DNA of 7,431 bases from assembly GCA_949511925.1 (NCBI GenBank), contig CATEYX010000004.1, positions 1 to 7,431 of the forward strand, in the 5' to 3' direction. The translations under genes were made by a program, and so were the position numbers. How positions within the stretch are numbered: the first letter of the stretch is position 1; every line of letters starts with the position of its first letter. Shown here in pieces: positions 5,997 to 7,431 of the stretch. Below the pieces are notes generated by a model. It worked only from the letters and a program-made list of their open reading frames with translations, had not been told where the DNA came from and did no database searches. This DNA comes from Cryomorphaceae bacterium. GTDB taxonomy: Bacteria > Bacteroidota > Bacteroidia > Flavobacteriales > BACL11.

Positions 5997-7136
5997 ATGA
6001 ATTTCGAATTGACGGAAGAACACAAGATGATTAGGGATGCAGCAAGAGATTTTGCTCAAACAGAATTATTACCTGGAGTAATTGAAAGAGATGAAAATCA
6101 GACTTTTCCAACTGAACAAATAAAGAAATTAGGAGAGCTAGGATTTATGGGTATGATGGTTAGTCCTAAATATGGAGGAGCAGGAATGGATACTATCTCA
6201 TATATTTTGGCAATGGAAGAGATTTCTAAAGTAGACGCTTCTTGTTCAGTAGTTATGTCAGTAAACAATTCTTTAGTTTGCTGGGGTTTAGAGACATTTG
6301 GAAATGAAGAGCAAAAAGAAAAATATCTAAAACCTTTAGCAAGTGGAGAGATGATTGGTGCTTTCTGTTTGTCAGAACCTGAAGCAGGTTCTGATGCTAC
6401 ATCTCAACAAACTACAGCTATTGATAAGGGAGATCATTATTTGTTGAACGGAACAAAAAACTGGATTACCAACGGAAGTTCAGCTTCTGTTTATTTGGTA
6501 ATTGCTCAAACGGATTTAGAGAAGGGACATAAGGGAATTAATGCTTTTATTATTGAAAAAGACATGCATGGCTTTGTTGTTGGTGCGAAAGAAAATAAAT
6601 TAGGAATTAGAGGTTCTGATACGCATTCATTAATGTTTACGGATGTGAAAGTTCCAAAAGAAAATAGAATTGGAGAAGATGGATTTGGCTTTACTTTTGC
6701 AATGAAAACTTTGTCAGGAGGAAGAATTGGAATAGCTGCACAAGCATTAGGAATAGCTTCAGGAGCGTATGAATTGGCTTTGCAATACTCTAAAGAAAGA
6801 AAAGCGTTTGGAAAAGAAATTTCTAAGCACCAAGCTATTGCGTTTAAATTAGCTGATATGGCTACTGAAATTGAGGCTGCAAGATTATTGTGCTTAAAAG
6901 CTGCATGGCTTAAAGATAATGGTAAAAATTATGATACGCTTGGGGCAATGGCGAAAGTATTTGCTTCTGAAACAGCTATGAAGACTACTGTTGAAGCCGT
7001 GCAGGTGCATGGTGGTTATGGTTTTGTAAAAGAATATCATGTAGAACGCTTAATGCGAGATGCAAAAATCACACAAATTTATGAAGGAACTTCTGAGATT
7101 CAAAGAATTGTAATCTCACGTTCTATTTTAAACTAA
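5997..7136 (+). CDS. Acyl-CoA dehydrogenase (short/branched-chain type)
   Basis: This FAD enzyme introduces the 2,3-double bond into a short- or branched-chain acyl-CoA and passes electrons to electron-transfer flavoprotein. It would act in fatty-acid or branched-chain amino-acid breakdown. The 379 residues match the usual length of soluble family members. The N-terminal helical domain covers about 1-115. The beta domain begins with AFCLSEPEAGSDAT (122-135), the first family signature, and has WITNG at 156-160. The C-terminal helical domain has ERKAFGKEISKHQA (267-280), QVHGGYGF (336-343) and IYEGTSEIQR (361-370). Glu363 is at the catalytic-base position used by short-chain and butyryl-CoA dehydrogenases, not the alternative helix position used by isovaleryl-CoA dehydrogenase. 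The chain-length preference cannot be fixed from sequence. It is transcribed divergently from anmK and is followed after 5 bases by a secreted-protein gene. Confidence 0.93.
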   Translation: MNFELTEEHKMIRDAARDFAQTELLPGVIERDENQTFPTEQIKKLGELGFMGMMVSPKYGGAGMDTISYILAMEEISKVDASCSVVMSVNNSLVCWGLETFGNEEQKEKYLKPLASGEMIGAFCLSEPEAGSDATSQQTTAIDKGDHYLLNGTKNWITNGSSASVYLVIAQTDLEKGHKGINAFIIEKDMHGFVVGAKENKLGIRGSDTHSLMFTDVKVPKENRIGEDGFGFTFAMKTLSGGRIGIAAQALGIASGAYELALQYSKERKAFGKEISKHQAIAFKLADMATEIEAARLLCLKAAWLKDNGKNYDTLGAMAKVFASETAMKTTVEAVQVHGGYGFVKEYHVERLMRDAKITQIYEGTSEIQRIVISRSILN

Positions 7137-7141
7137 AAATT

Positions 7142-7431
7142 ATGAAAAAACTCATTTTACTTTCATTGACAATTTTGCTTACCCTTGGTGTCAGTGCACA
7201 AATTGATATTGATAATTCAAGAATACCTTCTACTTATTTGAAATTTTTACCTTCAAATACAAGTCCTGAAGATTTACGTCCATCTGATATTCCTTCAGAA
7301 CAAGTATTAAAACAAATGGGACTTTCAGATGCTAAAATTTCTGAAGCTATGGACTTTAAATATAGTAAAGGTAAATACGCTAGCGATGAATCTGACACAT
7401 CTTTAATAGATAATAAAGTAAAAATAGATGA
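7142..7431 (+). CDS. Secreted protein of unknown function, N-terminus only (runs off right edge)
   Basis: The open frame from the ATG at 7142 stays open to the window end, giving 96 codons. Residues 1-19 form a clear Sec signal peptide: a KK start, a Leu/Ile/Thr-rich core, and a predicted cut after VSA with Gln20 as the first mature residue. There is no Cys at the cut site, so it is not a lipoprotein. The mature part is Pro/Ser/Asp-rich at about 25-52. A predicted helical segment, SEQVLKQMGLSDAKISEAM (52-70), follows, and then a polar acidic stretch (80-96). I do not recognise a domain. A 'QMGLSDAKI'-like helix sometimes precedes SLBB domains in flavobacterial polysaccharide-export proteins, but this is a weak lead. 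The gene lies 5 bases after the acyl-CoA dehydrogenase stop, so it is probably co-transcribed with it unless a promoter lies inside that gene. Confidence 0.75.
   Translation, partial: MKKLILLSLTILLTLGVSAQIDIDNSRIPSTYLKFLPSNTSPEDLRPSDIPSEQVLKQMGLSDAKISEAMDFKYSKGKYASDESDTSLIDNKVKID

Noticed and set aside
1..7431. Search for mobile elements, CRISPR repeats, tRNA/rRNA genes, defence or toxin-antitoxin genes
   Set aside because: Reading both strands gave no transposase, integrase, direct-repeat array, cloverleaf-like segment or small toxin-antitoxin pair. Coding genes fill nearly the whole window.

Overview
The window looks like ordinary chromosomal DNA from a Flavobacteriia-type member of the Bacteroidota. 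The evidence is AT-rich coding sequence, A-rich leaders without Shine-Dalgarno sites, several matches to the Bacteroidota promoter element TAnnTTTG, proteins of typical flavobacterial form (ExbB, ExbD, NhaD, AnmK), and a signal peptide cut predicted just before Gln. I cannot name the species.

Layout: a long minus-strand block occupies 1-5937. In transcription order it holds anmK (anhydro-MurNAc kinase), a Glu/Leu/Phe/Val-type amino-acid dehydrogenase, an MscS-family channel, a NhaD-type Na+/H+ antiporter, exbB, exbD and the first codons of a tonB-like gene that runs off the left edge. The gaps are 42, 10, 36, 25, -1 and 1 bases, so everything from the dehydrogenase to tonB could be one transcript. 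A 59-base divergent region (5938-5996) carries one promoter-like element for each direction. To its right, on the plus strand, are a short/branched-chain-type acyl-CoA dehydrogenase and, 5 bases after it, the start of a secreted protein that runs off the right edge.

How the genes fit together: ExbB, ExbD and TonB form the inner-membrane motor that passes proton-motive force to outer-membrane transporters. NhaD exchanges Na+ for H+ across the same membrane, and the MscS-type channel releases solutes on hypo-osmotic shock. These genes therefore share an ion-gradient and envelope theme. The amino-acid dehydrogenase and acyl-CoA dehydrogenase are central catabolic enzymes, and AnmK salvages a cell-wall fragment.

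I found no mobile element, CRISPR array, RNA gene or defence-like locus, and no intergenic stretch longer than 60 bases. I see no convincing new system. The points worth a second look are the overlapping divergent promoters with a possibly leaderless anmK, the pore-hinge substitutions in the MscS protein, the His cluster in NhaD, the unclear substrate of the dehydrogenase, and the unidentified secreted protein at the right edge.
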